DNA from: Dillenia suffruticosa
Taxonomy: Eukaryota; Streptophyta; Magnoliopsida; Dilleniales; Dilleniaceae
DNA length: 64,000 bases
Direction of reading: 5' to 3'
Assembly: GCA_033439265.1 (NCBI GenBank)
Contig: JAVTVX010000029.1
Coordinates: 1,867,501 to 1,931,500 of the forward strand
Shown here in pieces: positions 13,841-27,399 of the stretch. Numbering within the stretch: position 1 is the first letter of the stretch; each line of letters starts with the position of its first letter. The notes under the pieces were generated by a model. That model worked only from the letters and a program-made list of their open reading frames with translations. It made no database searches and was not told where the DNA came from. Made by a program: the position numbers and the translations under genes.

Positions 13841-16800
13841 TTACCGGCCAAACCAATTTCTAGGAGGCTGGACATCCCCTTCATTCATCAGCTTATCCAG
13901 CACTACATTTAGATCAACAGATTGGCCATTCTCTGTGAGTTTCCTAACAGTTGCTCTCACATGATCTCTTGGGAAGCCCATACTCGTAACCTTGTCCACC
14001 ACATCATTGATAGGAACTCTGTTTCCAGTTCCACTAGAACCTGGGCTACCAGAAGAGCTGGCAGGCAGTGCATGTGGTAAAACACGAGCAGTTGGGAGCT
14101 GCGGGTAACCACTTCCACCACCGGATTCCGTGGAAGACGAAAGTTGCGAGACTTTCACAGGGGAGCTACTACCGTATTGGGCAGCAGGGCCACTGTACGG
14201 TGGATATGGTTCATTAGTCCCAGATTGTGGTCCATATGTGGAAGAATACCCTGAGCTGGATCTACTAGGTGGTGGCTCATACATATGCGAAGGAGCCCCA
14301 AAATATGGTTGAGAGCTGGGGGCCCCGCCCGGTGGATGAGATGGTGCTTGACGTACGTTTGGTGGAAATGATTGAGATGGGATGTATGCTGGTTCTTCAG
14401 GATAATGGCCCATTGGAGGTGGGAGAGGTGAAGGATTTACAGCAACAAGGGGTGGATGTTGAGGAGGCTGTGATGGTGGAGGGTATGGGGCATGAGGGGC
14501 AGGTTGATATTGTTGACAGGGTAGAACTGGAGGATTAGATTGAAGCTGCGGTGTAGCAGGTAAATGGAATTGCTGATTTGCAGCTTCTTGTGTCTGACCT
14601 GAGGGTGGAAAGTAAGGATCATGTTGAGGAAGAGATGGAACCTGGTTAAATTGGTTTGGAACCTGAACCGGAGCAGGTGGATTTGGCTGAGGTGCAGGTG
14701 GAGGAGGAACACTTGGAGGAGTGAGAGAGGGATGTGCTTGTGGAAGAACCGGAGGAAGCTGTTGGACACACTGCTGAGGAGCAGATGCCCCTTGCTGCTG
14801 AGAATCTGCATGCACCATATTCTGAGCCTCTGTCTGTACATCTACCTTCGGTTGCAATTTAGCCTCCACTATTTCTTGCTTGTCCATTATTACCCGGACA
14901 CCTTTTTGTACCTGCATGCCATTGTAGATATAAATCCAATCACATTGAAATAACGATCTACTACAGTTAATGATTTAATAATCCATTAAATTATTACCTC
15001 AACAATTAAATTTTAGGTGTATGTGATACTAAAGCAGGAGCATATTTTTCTTCAATGCATGCCAACCTAACCAATGCAGCATTGACTTGGATACTCATCC
15101 AATTTGAAATCAAGGGTTCCTTCTCAAACAAGTAAAAACAGAATTCCAAGACATAAAGGAAAAATAGTGATCTATTGGGCCATCTCCAATGAGGACTGTT
15201 TGCGGTGGCAATAGCAGGATTTGAATACACATACAAAGAACAACTAAATAAGCTCAACAACATCATCTAGGTACCTCAGCAGGTTTCTTCATTCTTCTCA
15301 AATCAGTGGAGTAACCTCAGCCGCACAAGAGTAAAAAAGCAATTCAGCAATAACAAACACAATTAGGGGTGTTCAACCAGATTGGAAAATCAAGCAGACC
15401 TACCCAGCAAAACTGAAAACCACTGGGTCTTCCATGAAATTGGTTGGTTAGATCTCGATATAAAGAGACTTCGCTTGTCTTGAAGTTTGAGGTATATCTA
15501 ACAAGCTCTAGAGAAGGTTGCTTAAGTTCAAACGAGGAAGATTGTTGTCTGTAAGGATAGTAATACATGTGAAAAGCTTGCCAAGGTAAGCATCAACTGG
15601 TTTAACTCTTCATAAGTTTGTCAATATTTGTTCTTTATTGTTTGTATACAAACAATTTTTAGAATCTGAAAAATTTTAAGCATCGCATTTGTTCTTCAGC
15701 ATTAGCAGGCTTTTCATTGTCTTAGATGTTTAACAGCAAATTGTTCCCCCCTGCCCCAAACAAAAATGGATTTAAACCAATCACCCCAAGTTAACTATTT
15801 TTGGTTGTAACCAGTTAATTCACTTGTTTAACCGACATATTTAGATTCAGTCAGAAAAGTGAATAATCAGTCCAACCGTACATTGAACAGATTACACCCT
15901 ATATCAAATTGCACTGAAAAGGAATCTAGAAACTTTAGATAAGGCACCACTCCAGAGGCCCTTAACAGTGAGATCCTACACAACTCTTCCTAATGCCTAG
16001 TCCTCAGCCTCCCTACATCTGTTTTGCTCCACTGATGCCAAAGCATTCAGTTCTCTTGAGAATCATATTCGGGGTCATCCCTATCACACATAATGACATC
16101 ATTACAGGCTAATTAGACTCTAAAATCTTCTATTCTTCTCATCATACTGATCAATCTGAATGACACACTCATACATTTTTGAGCATCACTAAATTTCCAC
16201 ACACAATCATTGATCACAACTCAAATGCCACTGAACACTGCATGACTAGTGGTAAACTGCCCTTCCATAAACACACATACATCATCTATTAAACCCTCTT
16301 CACAAAATTATAAATGGTAAGAAATTTCAAGATTTGCCCACCCAAAAAAAAAAAAGGTACTAGTGTAAGCATCCGTGGAAACAGCATCTTTACAAAAATG
16401 CAAGGGAAAGGCTACGTATACATATGTCCACCCTCCCCCTACCCCCACGTTAAACCAGTTTGTGCACCAGGTGAACCTTTTTTACTAGTGTAGGCATCTC
16501 AGTAAGCCACCTAGATTCCAATCCAACCCATGTTTCACTTATAAAAAGAATTTGCCCAAAACCTTCGATGACACTCCACCTTGATACAAGTTTGTCCCCT
16601 CTCATCAATATTACACAAAAATATAGAACTCAAGCAAATGCTCCTCCAAGTCCACCTAGAATGAGAATGATTGTCATATCAATAACCAATTTATGGCTTC
16701 CAACCCCTTCCTCTTCTCCCCAATGCTCCTCCTCATCATCCCCAACTTTTGAAGAAAGAGAATGAAATGTCATATTCACATCCATGAATTGCTTGAAACC

Positions 16801-18740
16801 CTTCCCCTTCTACAAAAGTAAGAATTAGATTATGTTTCCTTGCTTATCTATGATACATGTTAATACACCTCTTGGAGCCATTGCTTGAACCACCAGTTAT
16901 TTGAAACTGAATTAAGTTCATCAATTTCTCTGAAACTAAAAAAATATGAACAAAAGTATCTCTTTATTCAAGACCACAGCAACAAAATTTCAACTTTTTT
17001 CCTGCATCTAACTCAAACCAAGTTTATTTTCCAAATCAGTTCAACAAGATCGGGCAAGCGGGAATCCTCATGGTGATCTCTCCTAAGGGCATGAGATTGT
17101 AATGCTACCAAGAGAATAGTTAAAATAATTATTTTATTTACTTGCATGGGAAATACAGTTATTAGCACAATCAGAAAAGAAAAGGCATACAATTTCATAC
17201 TTATTGTTTTCATAGTGCAAGTATCTTGATTTCACCTTATGGTATTATTGTTTTCAGAACAAAGAATGTACCTCTCTCAATATATTTTCCAGCTGCCTCA
17301 TTTTTCCATCAATACTTCCATTGTTGTTTCCAACAGAATCCTTCAAATCATCCACAGAATTCTCAAGGTGGCGGGTTCTGCTCTCCAATTGTGTGAGCCA
17401 TGCGCTAACACCTTCAAGCATATGCATGATGTTATCAGCATGTTTCTTCATGGTTCGATCAATCTCAGACACAATGGCAGAGTCACACATCTGGCGCCCT
17501 TTCTCCAGAATCACCTTTGTAGGTTCGATGGAGTCCATAGAACTATAACTCTACATAAAATACAAAAGCAGAGAAGAGAAATGAAGAAAACCTTGTGGTA
17601 GCAATCACCATATGCCTTGATAGCAACTATACCAGCAAAGGGTCTGTATAACAGAAACACCTAAATGGCAAGTCTAGTCTTGAAACAAGAGGAAATTAAG
17701 ACATTCAAAGAACAAAAAGGCCATGCGTAACCAGAACAAGGGAAGAATCAGGAAATTGGTAATGGGATAAGGATACAAGTACGGAGGTTCCATTGTAGGA
17801 TACCGGACCAAACTCGTGACTACTAGCCCATAGATAAAAAATTGCCTGGTTTGCACTTCTTATACTGGATCCATTTTATGCTACTTCTATTATTACTTTA
17901 TGGTCAAAGAAAGCATTTTGTAAGAAGCAAAAAGTGATGAAAGGACTCCTACCTAGCTTAGATTCTCCCTCCGACTAGGGACATGATATATCAGAATTGA
18001 AGACCACTCAGTGTGGAACTTTCCATGAATAATGTGAATCATGGAGACTGTGCAGGACTTGCTTATTCGGATTCATGCAGGGAACACACTAAGCACCTAG
18101 CGGAGATCGTATGAGAATAACAAATTAATTCAATCTCAGTATATGTTCTTCTAGGTGTAAATGCAAATCCCACGCCAATAAAGAAATATCAATACTATAA
18201 AAGTACAATTTTCCGATTTGAACATTTTCCCCTCAGTTGAGAAAACCCATTTTAGCCAAAACTTCAGAAAGGATATAAGAATTAGCACGTGCAAATACCA
18301 ACCAAAATCATCAACCAAGCCCTAAAAATCATTGTTGGAGAGTGGGGGGAGAGATTACCCCCAGCAATTGAAATTTCAACTTCCAACTATTTTTCCCATC
18401 ATTAACCAAACCCCATTTCAACCTAAACTTCAGTAACGATACGAACCCTAAAAATCTATGGAGAGAGAGACAGAGAGATTACCCTAATAGCTGCAGTGTT
18501 GGTCTTGGAATCGAGTGAACCCCTAAGCCGATTGGCAGTATCACCATCGAGACTGGAAGACAGAGAAGCACCAACAATGGGTCGAATGGGCTGGAAATCG
18601 TAATTAGGCAAGGTCATGTCATCCTTCTTATTATCATCGTCTTCTTGAGGGTTCATAAGATCGATGAAGTCGCTGTTGTTGTTTCTCTGCGAGTTTGATA
18701 GATCCATGATCTGTTTGTCCATGAACTGCGACGTATTCAT
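13841..18740 (-). CDS. FLOE2: FLOE family protein (DUF1421; Q/P/S-rich condensate-forming protein), FLOE2-like
   Basis: Three exons, all phase 0: 18740-18483, 17550-17272 and 14911-13841, giving 535 residues, close to Arabidopsis At5g14540. The N-terminus starts MNTSQFMDKQIMDL and is rich in Asp, Ser and Asn; it carries the conserved NYDFQPIRP motif. The second exon encodes a coiled coil (about 106-160). The third encodes a long Pro/Gln/Ser-rich low-complexity region (about 205-470) and the C-terminal UBA-like DUF1421 (about 476-535). FLOE1 in Arabidopsis forms hydration-dependent condensates in seed embryos and tunes germination under water stress; a similar role here is inferred from family membership. 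The start is the first in-frame ATG; the upstream extension has none. Assignment to FLOE2 rather than FLOE1 or FLOE3 rests on recalled sequence and on the GT14 and NRT2.7 neighbours. Confidence 0.9.
14912..17271 (-). other. 2.4-kb second intron of the FLOE gene
   Basis: Bounded by the donor after AGAGAG at 17272 (GTACAT) and the acceptor GCATGCAG before 14911. The content is AT-rich with pyrimidine stretches. No domain-bearing frame or element terminus was recognised. Confidence 0.6.
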
Positions 18741-19062
18741 CTGCCGAATTTCGATTAAATTACTCTGAGAGAGAGAGAGAGAGTTCTTTGATGTTGTTGT
18801 TTGGATGTTGTACAGGGTTTTGGGGAAGTTCGTTGAAGGAGGTAGTAAAGAAGGGAAGAGGGTTACTTTAGATTGACAATAAGGGAATGCGAGTTTTCTT
18901 GGGTTTGAGAGTTTCTGTTCTGCAATGGAAGCGAGGACGTGTTGGTGTACGTTAGCGTATCCTTTACACTGGGTTGCTTGCTTGCTCACGATGGACTTGA
19001 TAAATGGGCCTTATGGGCTTATTACACAATTAGACCCAACCAGATTCTCCGAAAATTTGCCT

Positions 19063-19064
<2 letters not shown>

Positions 19065-19124
<60 letters not shown>
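19065..19124. repeat. Compound microsatellite (TA)n(TTTA)n
   Basis: An uninterrupted TA run passes into tandem TTTA units upstream of the FLOE gene, between it and the 3' end of raffinose synthase. Such tracts are hypervariable in length. Confidence 0.9.
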
Positions 19125-19125
<1 letters not shown>

Positions 19126-19745
19126 ATCACGAATATTCAATAATTATTTTAAATCTAATTAAATTCGATTCATTCTGAATTAAACTCTTAAAAGATAAAA
19201 CTTTTTCAATTCTTATTTATTTTATACAGTAGAGTCGAATTTAAAATTTTCTTTTAAAAATATCAATTTTTTTTTGTTAGAAAAAATATCAATATTTAGT
19301 TATTAAACTAACTAAACTAATTAGCTAATGATTTTAGTTAAGATATATATAGATAATAGAATATAATAACTTAAAAAATACAATTTTTTTAAATAAAATT
19401 GTTTTTCCTCTCATAGAATTATATGAAATTTCCATTTTTAATCTTTTTTATTTTTCTTCTTTTAGGGAGAGGGCGGGGGAGAGAGAGAGAGAGAGAGAGA
19501 GATGGGTCAAAAACTTAATTTTTTTGTTTATATATATTTTTTTCAAAGTTTTTGGAATTTTCCTTCCTTGGATGTAAATGTCACTCCGCCTTTAATTGTA
19601 AATTTTATAATTTAAATAGAAAAATTATAAATAAGCTACTAATGATAAGAAAAGTAACATGCTCGACACTAATGCTTCCCAAAATTATTTGGAGTAGAAT
19701 ATAATCTTAAGGTAATTAAGCAAATGTGCAAGGTCAACTATTGCC

Positions 19746-19807
<62 letters not shown>

Positions 19808-19964
19808 CAAAAATATTTAACCAACTTAGAAACACATACTTTATTGCTTGATGATATTTGATGGCTACATCATCTTTAGTTAGAAACAAGAGTTAAAATA
19901 AAATAGTGATAGTAATCATATCATAGATGTTATACCTAACTAAAACATCACCATCTTCCCATGG
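19125..19964. other. Intergenic AT-rich region with a long GA microsatellite
   Basis: Very AT-rich, with a GA run at about 19482-19502 and a long one at about 19750-19804 (some 27 GA units). The distal end probably includes the raffinose synthase 3'UTR. No gene seen. Confidence 0.6.
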
Positions 19965-22640
19965 TCAAAATAAGTACTCTATGGTTGATATCTTCAAAGA
20001 ATCAATCCATGGTACTTGTACCACAACCATATGATCTTCGTATACAATTCCAACGTCTTCGTCGTTAATCTTACAAGCCCGAGGCTTCTCTGATGCAAAA
20101 ACCCTCATTTCACCACTACCCTTTACTCCAACTTGAACCGAAATTTCGGCATTTTTGTACTTCACAAATTGAATTGCTCCACCAGTATTCAGCATATTCA
20201 CGAGTCCAATTGGTGCAAACTGAATAGATTTTCGTGTTAGTTTTATAACAGGAGACACTGTTATGAGCTCGAAGTTAAAGGGATCCAATGTGATCTCTAT
20301 GCCATCTGTTGGCTTCAAGAGGAGCAACTTCTTAGCATGGTACATATACATTGCAAAAAGTTGTACTCCTTCAAATGAAGTTGGACTAGATCCGTTGTTC
20401 CATTCAATGTCTAATGGCTTGGCCTTGGTGGTCACGGCATGAGAGAACTCCGATGCACATTTGTTGCGTCGAGCATCACGGAACCATCCTCCTCCTTGGC
20501 AGTTGAATACACCTAGCACTCCTGTGGCCTGTGACAAACCCAAAAGCAAGAAGGTAAATGCAAGAACAAGAACCAATGAGGAAAACAGATTGATCGCGTT
20601 ATCACACCCGTCAAAGACCATTCTAGGTGCCCAAAATTTCTAAGGCTGTCCAATTTGACTTTCTGGACTCCCAACCCAAAATTTCCTCAGACTTCTATAT
20701 AGAAGGCCCATTATAAAGGTGGGATAGATGATAGTCACTTACCTTGTTGAGGTTCCAAATTTTGAGCATAGTCTTGCCATCATGGAGAGGATCTTCAAAG
20801 AGACAATCCCTGGTTGGTAGGGCATAGTACTCGCACCGGAGGATTGATCCGTCTGGCAAAACGAGGCTCTTGAGAAGCTCGAAGTTATGTTTTCCTACGG
20901 AGTCACTAACGTAGATGGGTCCACCGGAGATGGCTCGGGAGGCAGCATGGAACTCAGCACAAGGGTGTGTAGATTGGAACATGTCCCAGTCGGGGTGTAT
21001 GAAATTGCCCATCCATAAGCTATTGTAAGCACAATGCACCATGTGACACCCTTGTAACCAATATGTCCCGTTTGGATCGCCCGATGGATCAGTGCACCAA
21101 AAATCATCTCCTGTTCACATTTTAATAATAAAAAGAAGAAATTAATTTTTTTAAAGAACAAATGTACCCGATGTTAAGACATCTCTTCCGTGATCAAGTC
21201 TTCCAAACTAAAATCTTTATAAATTTCTAAGGGTCCTCTTCCAAGAAATGAAATTTTGATTGGGTTTTTTTTTTTTTTTTTAATTTTAAAAATTGATTTG
21301 ATAGATTATGTATATTCATGTGTGAAAGCTAAGTGGAAATTGAAATTTTGGCCCTAATTCAAAATGATAACTATCAAAATAGCTAGAATATTCAAGAAAA
21401 TTAAATTTTCAACTAATCTTAATGAAAATTCTCTAGATTTATAAAATTTTAATTTATTTGTTATTTTCATGGGAGTCTCCAATAATATTTTTTTAATGAA
21501 TGAATAGATTCAAATTTGCTAGTTGAGGATACTGATATTTTAGTCGAATAGATCCGATAAATAATATTTTATAAAACAAATAAAAGAGAATCCAAGAGAC
21601 TTACCGACACGACCAAGAGAAATAGCCTCAGTACCAAGAAGCATGAAGTCGTTGCAGTGTTCCATGCTTGCAATCACACCATTGCCTTTGAAATGCTTCC
21701 TCACCGAAGCTGTTAAGGCTTTGTAGTATGCTTTTGCCAGCTCCACTCTTCCACCATATTTCTCACACAACATTTCCAACAACTGAGGTTTTAGGGGGGG
21801 GGAGCAAAAAAAGAAAATAAATGAAAAATTAGACACGTATTAGATAACATAAGACGGAAAGCAGGGTAGAAAAGAAGGGGGGCAGAGTCTGTCACATCGA
21901 AAATTATTTAAGAAAAAATTTAGCATATATATGATTTAAATATATAATAATTTTTAATACTATATATTCATTTAAATAAATAATATTTTCTTGCCATTAA
22001 TATAAGAAAAATGAATAGGGTATTGTTTTGAGTATAAATTCTAAAAAATAGTATATATCTGATTATTAATTATTTAATTAATTATTCTAGAATAACTTGT
22101 CGAGGTTGATATGGTTGTGGGCCATAATTTTCATGAAATAAGGCAATTAAAAATTAAGACCGACAAAGAAGTGAAAGTTGAGCTAGAAAAATTCGGTCGA
22201 CCGTCATGCTGGAAACTTCCCAGCCATGTTATGGGCAAAATGTTAATGCACACGTCGATGCAAATCAAGTCAAATGGAGTAGATTGTGTTTCGCCAATCC
22301 TCTCCTAGTAACATGGGACCTTTCCCCAGATCCCCCATCATGTTCATTGGTCCTACTCAAAGATAACTTCAAAACTCATTTCCCGTGTAACATGTTGTCG
22401 TGTCCCATTTTATTTTTATTCTTTTAAATTTTAATTTATTAAAAAAAACCGCTCGAACCTCATAAAAGATTTATAGACAAACAATCGATTTAATAGATAA
22501 AAATAATTAATTTTTTATTAAATTTTAAATTTAAAACTTGAAAATAAAAAAAATTATATTCAAAAAACTGTTTCTAATATAGATTAAATAAACATTCGAA
22601 TTTGATTAGTTAAAATATGATTTCGATACTGATTAATATA

Positions 22641-22671
<31 letters not shown>

Positions 22672-23932
22672 ATAAAAGATCCGATAATTAAGTACTTACG
22701 TGGATAACGTCCACCTTGACTCCATCAATCCCAACGGACTCCAAGTGGGAGTGTAGCCCTTCATACATCTGGTCAACGATCTCGGGAGGGACAAGTCCAA
22801 CCCCGTTATTCACAATTTTATCAACGGCCAGATCTTCCATAGTCATCTCAAGTCCGGGTGATAGCTTAGGCTTCACCACATTGGAACCTGGCAACCCGGA
22901 CACCCCGGGTCTCAACCCGCCCCAATACCCACATAGAGCATGCCATACGTACACAAACTCCACAGACTTGAACTGATTCTTCAAGTCCCTCACGAATGCA
23001 CCCATACCCTTTCGATTGCCACGTGTTGGATCCTCGTTGGGACTTACGTAGTCCCTAAATTTGTAATTTTCCTGAAATTTGATGAGCCTACACGGCATCT
23101 GCTCACCTGCGGATGTCCTATTCATCCCCTCCTGACCGTCGATGGGATCATCATCATGACATATTGATTGCCATCCATCATCAATCAGCACCAGCCCCGG
23201 TGGACACCCTCCATCGGTCAGATTCTTGACTCCTTCCCAAACACCCTGAGGGTGCACCTTAAGATAAAATGCATCCCATGTACACCATCCAAACTTGTCA
23301 ACAATTCCCGGTGGACTTTTTTCCTCTAACAACTTGAAAGTACCCAAATGAAGTCTAACGACTTTCATAGCCTCTTTTACCAGACTAAATGGATCATCAC
23401 CTGCATGCATGTACACAATACTCCGGTACGACTTTGCGGTCACCGCCGTCGATCCGCTCTCGATGCAGACATCCACGTAGTCGTCAGGTCCGGGCTGGAT
23501 TGAGGCCCGAAAAGGGCCCTCGAGGATTGGAAGTAGTAAAACATAGGGGCGCCCTGAATCATTTTTGTCTAGTAGCAGCATTTGGGTCTCGTGCTCTATG
23601 TCCCGGCCATTAGTGCCTACCCAGTGAGTGGTCCACCAAACTTTGAATCTGAAAATGCTCATGAACCTAATTGCTCGGAGCCGTCCGATGGATGCCAGGT
23701 GGCGGTCTTTGGGCTCGTCCATGTCAAATCCCACGAATGATCCGACGGTTGGAGTGAGTTTGTCGGTTGTGGTGAAGGGTGAGGGAGTTGATACAACGTT
23801 GGAAGGAACATCGGAGAGAAAAACATGGCCATTGGCCGTGAAGTTTGAGCCTTCTAAGATTATGGTGCATTTGTTATGAACACTTGCTAACTCCGAAGCA
23901 TCGGAGCTACCTTTTTTCAAACTTGGAGCCAT
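19965..23932 (-). CDS. RFS5: Raffinose synthase (galactinol-sucrose galactosyltransferase), RFS5-like
   Basis: Four exons: 23932-22700, 21782-21605, 21110-20743 and 20528-19965, phases 0/1/0, giving 780 residues, the usual length for raffinose synthases. It transfers galactose from galactinol to sucrose, making raffinose plus myo-inositol, in the cytosol. It belongs to GH36 of clan GH-D. Visible motifs are FGWCTWDAF (214-222), LIDDGWQS (249-256), VKVDVIH at the first exon end with the presumed nucleophile D408, then RVGDDFWCTDP and HPDWDMFQS in later exons. The C-terminus ends IEYLF as in RFS5. It lacks the roughly 80-residue insertion of stachyose synthases. The ATG follows a CT-rich leader, and a TATA box lies about 130 bases upstream. 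No lesion seen. Raffinose synthases of this type are typically stress- and seed-responsive; that is family knowledge. Confidence 0.93.
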
Positions 23933-23950
23933 GAAAGTGGTTTCAAATAA

Positions 23951-23988
<38 letters not shown>

Positions 23989-24061
23989 GGACTTTGCAAG
24001 AGAGAAAGAGAGAGCTGGAGTGCGTTGAGGTTTTGATGAAAAAAGAGTACTTCAAGGCGGG

Positions 24062-24069
24062 TTTATATA
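24062..24069 (-). promoter_or_regulatory. TATA box of the raffinose synthase gene
   Basis: On the minus strand the sequence reads CTATATAAAC, a strong TATA match, about 130 bases upstream of the ATG. It predicts transcription from near 24030, with a roughly 100-base leader containing the CT repeat at about 23960-23986. Confidence 0.6.
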
Positions 24070-24270
24070 GACAAAGTGAATGGGAAATGAAGAGGAGATA
24101 TTGAACGTGAAATGTTTCTTTTGTGAAAAAGAGAGATTGAGTTGGTTTTACAGTGGTGTTTTTGAGCAATGTTTGCTTCAGGAGATGGATTTGGTGCTCA
24201 TTTATAGGCAACGATTGGGTTGGCAAGATAAGAAATTTCCAGTGAATGTGGTGGGCTTTCACGAAATTTC

Positions 24271-24302
<32 letters not shown>

Positions 24303-24320
<18 letters not shown>

Positions 24321-24417
24321 GCAAATGTCATAGATGGCCCCACTGGGGGGTCACTATAGAGAGAGAGAGAGAGAGATTATGCAAATGTCATAGATGGCCC
24401 CACTGGGGGGTCACTAT
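24303..24417. repeat. Tandem ~62-bp duplication upstream of raffinose synthase
   Basis: A unit of GA repeat plus GATTATGCAAATGTCATAGA and the following segment up to GGGGTCACTAT occurs twice back to back (about 24303-24355 and 24365-24417) without visible differences in the unique part. A longer GA run precedes it. The perfect identity points to a recent event. It lies about 230-350 bases upstream of the predicted TATA box. Confidence 0.92.
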
Positions 24418-24419
24418 CC

Positions 24420-27399
24420 TTTATCCATACGTATGGAAAATGCATATTGGTGGGTTTGGTGAATATTCAAAAATATATTTTTTTCCTAATTGCTCTACAA
24501 AAAAACGTGAATATGAATTTTTGTGTGCTTCTTCAATGGTGACAGCTTTAACATTAAATCACTGAGATTCAGCTTTTGATTTCATCGCTTAAATGGTCAT
24601 AAATCATGATATTAACTGTAATAACGATTTTTATCAATTGGGAATGCTATTTTATAAAGGTTGAGGTAGTGTTAGGATATCTAGACTTACTATAATTTAT
24701 TTTATTTTAAATATATTTAAATTAAAATAAAATTTTTAGTAAAATTTTGAATTTATTTATTAAAAGAATTTAAATTATCATTATATTAATAATTTTTTAC
24801 ATTTGAAAATTTATTTAATTTTACTTGAGATTTGACCTTAACTTTTCTTCTTTCAGTATAAACTATCGATATCCGTTAATTACGTTAAATTTGACTAAAT
24901 TTAATTCGAGTTGGGTTGAGTCTTTAGGGATCAAAATTCATCTGATATCTATTTTTACCACATATAAGATTTAAAATCGAAACTTTATTTAAGAGAAACT
25001 AATAACTAATCATTAAGCCAACCGGACGCCATTGACTTTTAACTTTTCTAAACATGATTCTAATTTCTACTAGATTGAGTGAGAAAAATAACATGATTAA
25101 TAAAAGGAAATATGAATTGTGAATCATAGAGTTTTTTTTTTTTTGAATAAATAATTGCTTAAAATTAATGAAATAAATTACTTTATCATTGACAAATTAT
25201 TTTGTACTTAACAATATATAACAATAAAAATTTATTTTTTTGATATTATATATCTTAATTTGGCACATATAAGAATTAAAAATTATCGGTAAGATATAGA
25301 GAGAGCGATATCAAACATATGATTTTCTTGTTTGTTTCGTTTATAAATTGCTTATCACAAAAAAAAAGAAAAATAAAAAAAAAAAAAGATAGAGGAATAT
25401 TATGAAATAAAATTTAGAAACACAAATAATGAGATTAAATATCTACTTATTACTATTCAATTTATTATTATATACATTGAAAGAATTTAAAGAAAATGAT
25501 AGTTTTAAATAAATATTTGTGAATATTCTCACATGTATATTTATATAGAATATTACCAAATCTTTTCTCGTCTTATGATAATCTTTTATTTAAGATGGAA
25601 TTTTAGATGAATATAAATTCAAGTAAATTTTAATTAAATTCAAGTGATTTTTTATTGTTATTTTGAACCGACCGATAATTATAGGTCAGGTATATAGGGG
25701 TGAATTTGTTGTCGGACCTTAATCCCTCAGCTTATAAAATGACCCGATTTCATATTTTTAATAATGGAGAAATTAAATAAATAACCCCATTTTGCTTTAA
25801 ATTTTGCATTTTCAATTTTTTTTTTAAAATAAATTCAAAAGCTCAAATCAACCATCACATGAGATGTTGATTAGGGTTTTGGACCAGCGTATGGGACACA
25901 TGTCATCACCTGCAACCCAGATCAGAGAATCTATGCAATCTGAGTGAACTTCATAGGCTATCTAAAGGTCTCCCTTGTGGTGATGTGAAGAATCAAAGGG
26001 AAGGTGAAAACCTTGGGTGCATGTGCACCAGAACAAGTATGGCTTCCCAAGGCACCTCCACGAGTTCTTTGCATGGAATTCCCTCAAGTGCCCAAATTCT
26101 ATTTGAAGTCCTTTTTGAAATGAAAACAAAGAAAGTAAGAAAGAAAAAAGGCCTATTTCTTTTTCCCTTATTCCAACATTATTGTCTATCACCTTCTTTT
26201 TCTTTCTTTTTTTTTTATTAAAACTTGGTTATCACTCTATATCTAAAATTTCATCTCATTGACTACTATAAAACTCACCGAGGTGGGGTCTCCAAAACAA
26301 ATTTTTTTTCATTCCCATAGAGAATCAAACTCCGATAAATCCTTTATTACCTACATCAATCTTTGTCGATATCTACCATCTTCTTTGAATCCTCTAATCT
26401 ATCAACTTCTATTAAAAAAAGAACATGCTTTCTTCGGACTTCTAAATAGAAATTCCTTCTTCCCCATGAAAAGATGGATGTCCTCTAGTGGGTATAAAAA
26501 ATGAGAGAACCAAAATGTTAAAGAAAGAGGAAAAATTTTCTAATAAAATTTTAAATTACTACTCATTTAACTTTATAATTAAAAACAATCTTACTTGGAA
26601 AAAAAATCTAAATGGCTTTTTTAAATGTTAATATGTATTTAATTGTAAAAAATATATATAACTTTCATGCTACTTCACTTTTATTTATCGTATCAGCTTA
26701 CCGTAAAATTATTTTTCAAAAAAAAAAAAACCAAATTAGTAAGGACCCAAAAAAAAAAAAGAAAAATCAAATTTGTTCAAGTTCTTTATTTAATTTGAAA
26801 AGCAAATTAAATTTGAATTTAGGACTTTAAGTTTTCCATTTATACAAATTTGAATTTATTTAAACATGTTGATGAAATTGCTCAAATTATTTAGGTGAAA
26901 TATTATTACATGTAATAATGGTTTTTATTTTCTCGACAAAAATGGTTCAACATTTTTAAATTTTTATTTACTGTTATATTTTTTTACAAAAATAAATCAA
27001 TCTTTTTAGATATATAAATATTATTTAAAAATTTTGTATCAAATTTGAGATTTTGAGAATTTAACAATAATAAAGAAAATATTGTTCACTCAATAATTTA
27101 TATTAAGAGACGAAATATAATAAGTATCTATAATTATAATTTTTTTTAAAATAATAATAAAAGTTTTGAAAAATAAAAAATATTTATTATCATATTTTTA
27201 AAATTATATATAATTTATAATAATAATATAATGAAGAAATATATCAAATTAAATAAAATTTTCCTTTTAATTTTCCTATAAAAAATATTTATTTATTTAT
27301 ATATTTATTTTTCCTTTCTGACCAAACGAATAGAGACCAAAAAAAAAAACGAATAATAATTTATGTTATTCAAAGGTACAATTGAAAGGGCACTTGCCT
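24420..27399. other. AT-rich intergenic desert upstream of raffinose synthase
   Basis: Extremely AT-rich, with many short A or T runs. No supported gene, no element termini and no domain-bearing frame were found. Confidence 0.6.

Noticed and set aside
14130-14953. Plus-strand and alternate minus-strand frames in the FLOE Q/P/S region
   Set aside because: Shadows of a low-complexity coding exon; the minus-strand DUF1421 frame explains the region.
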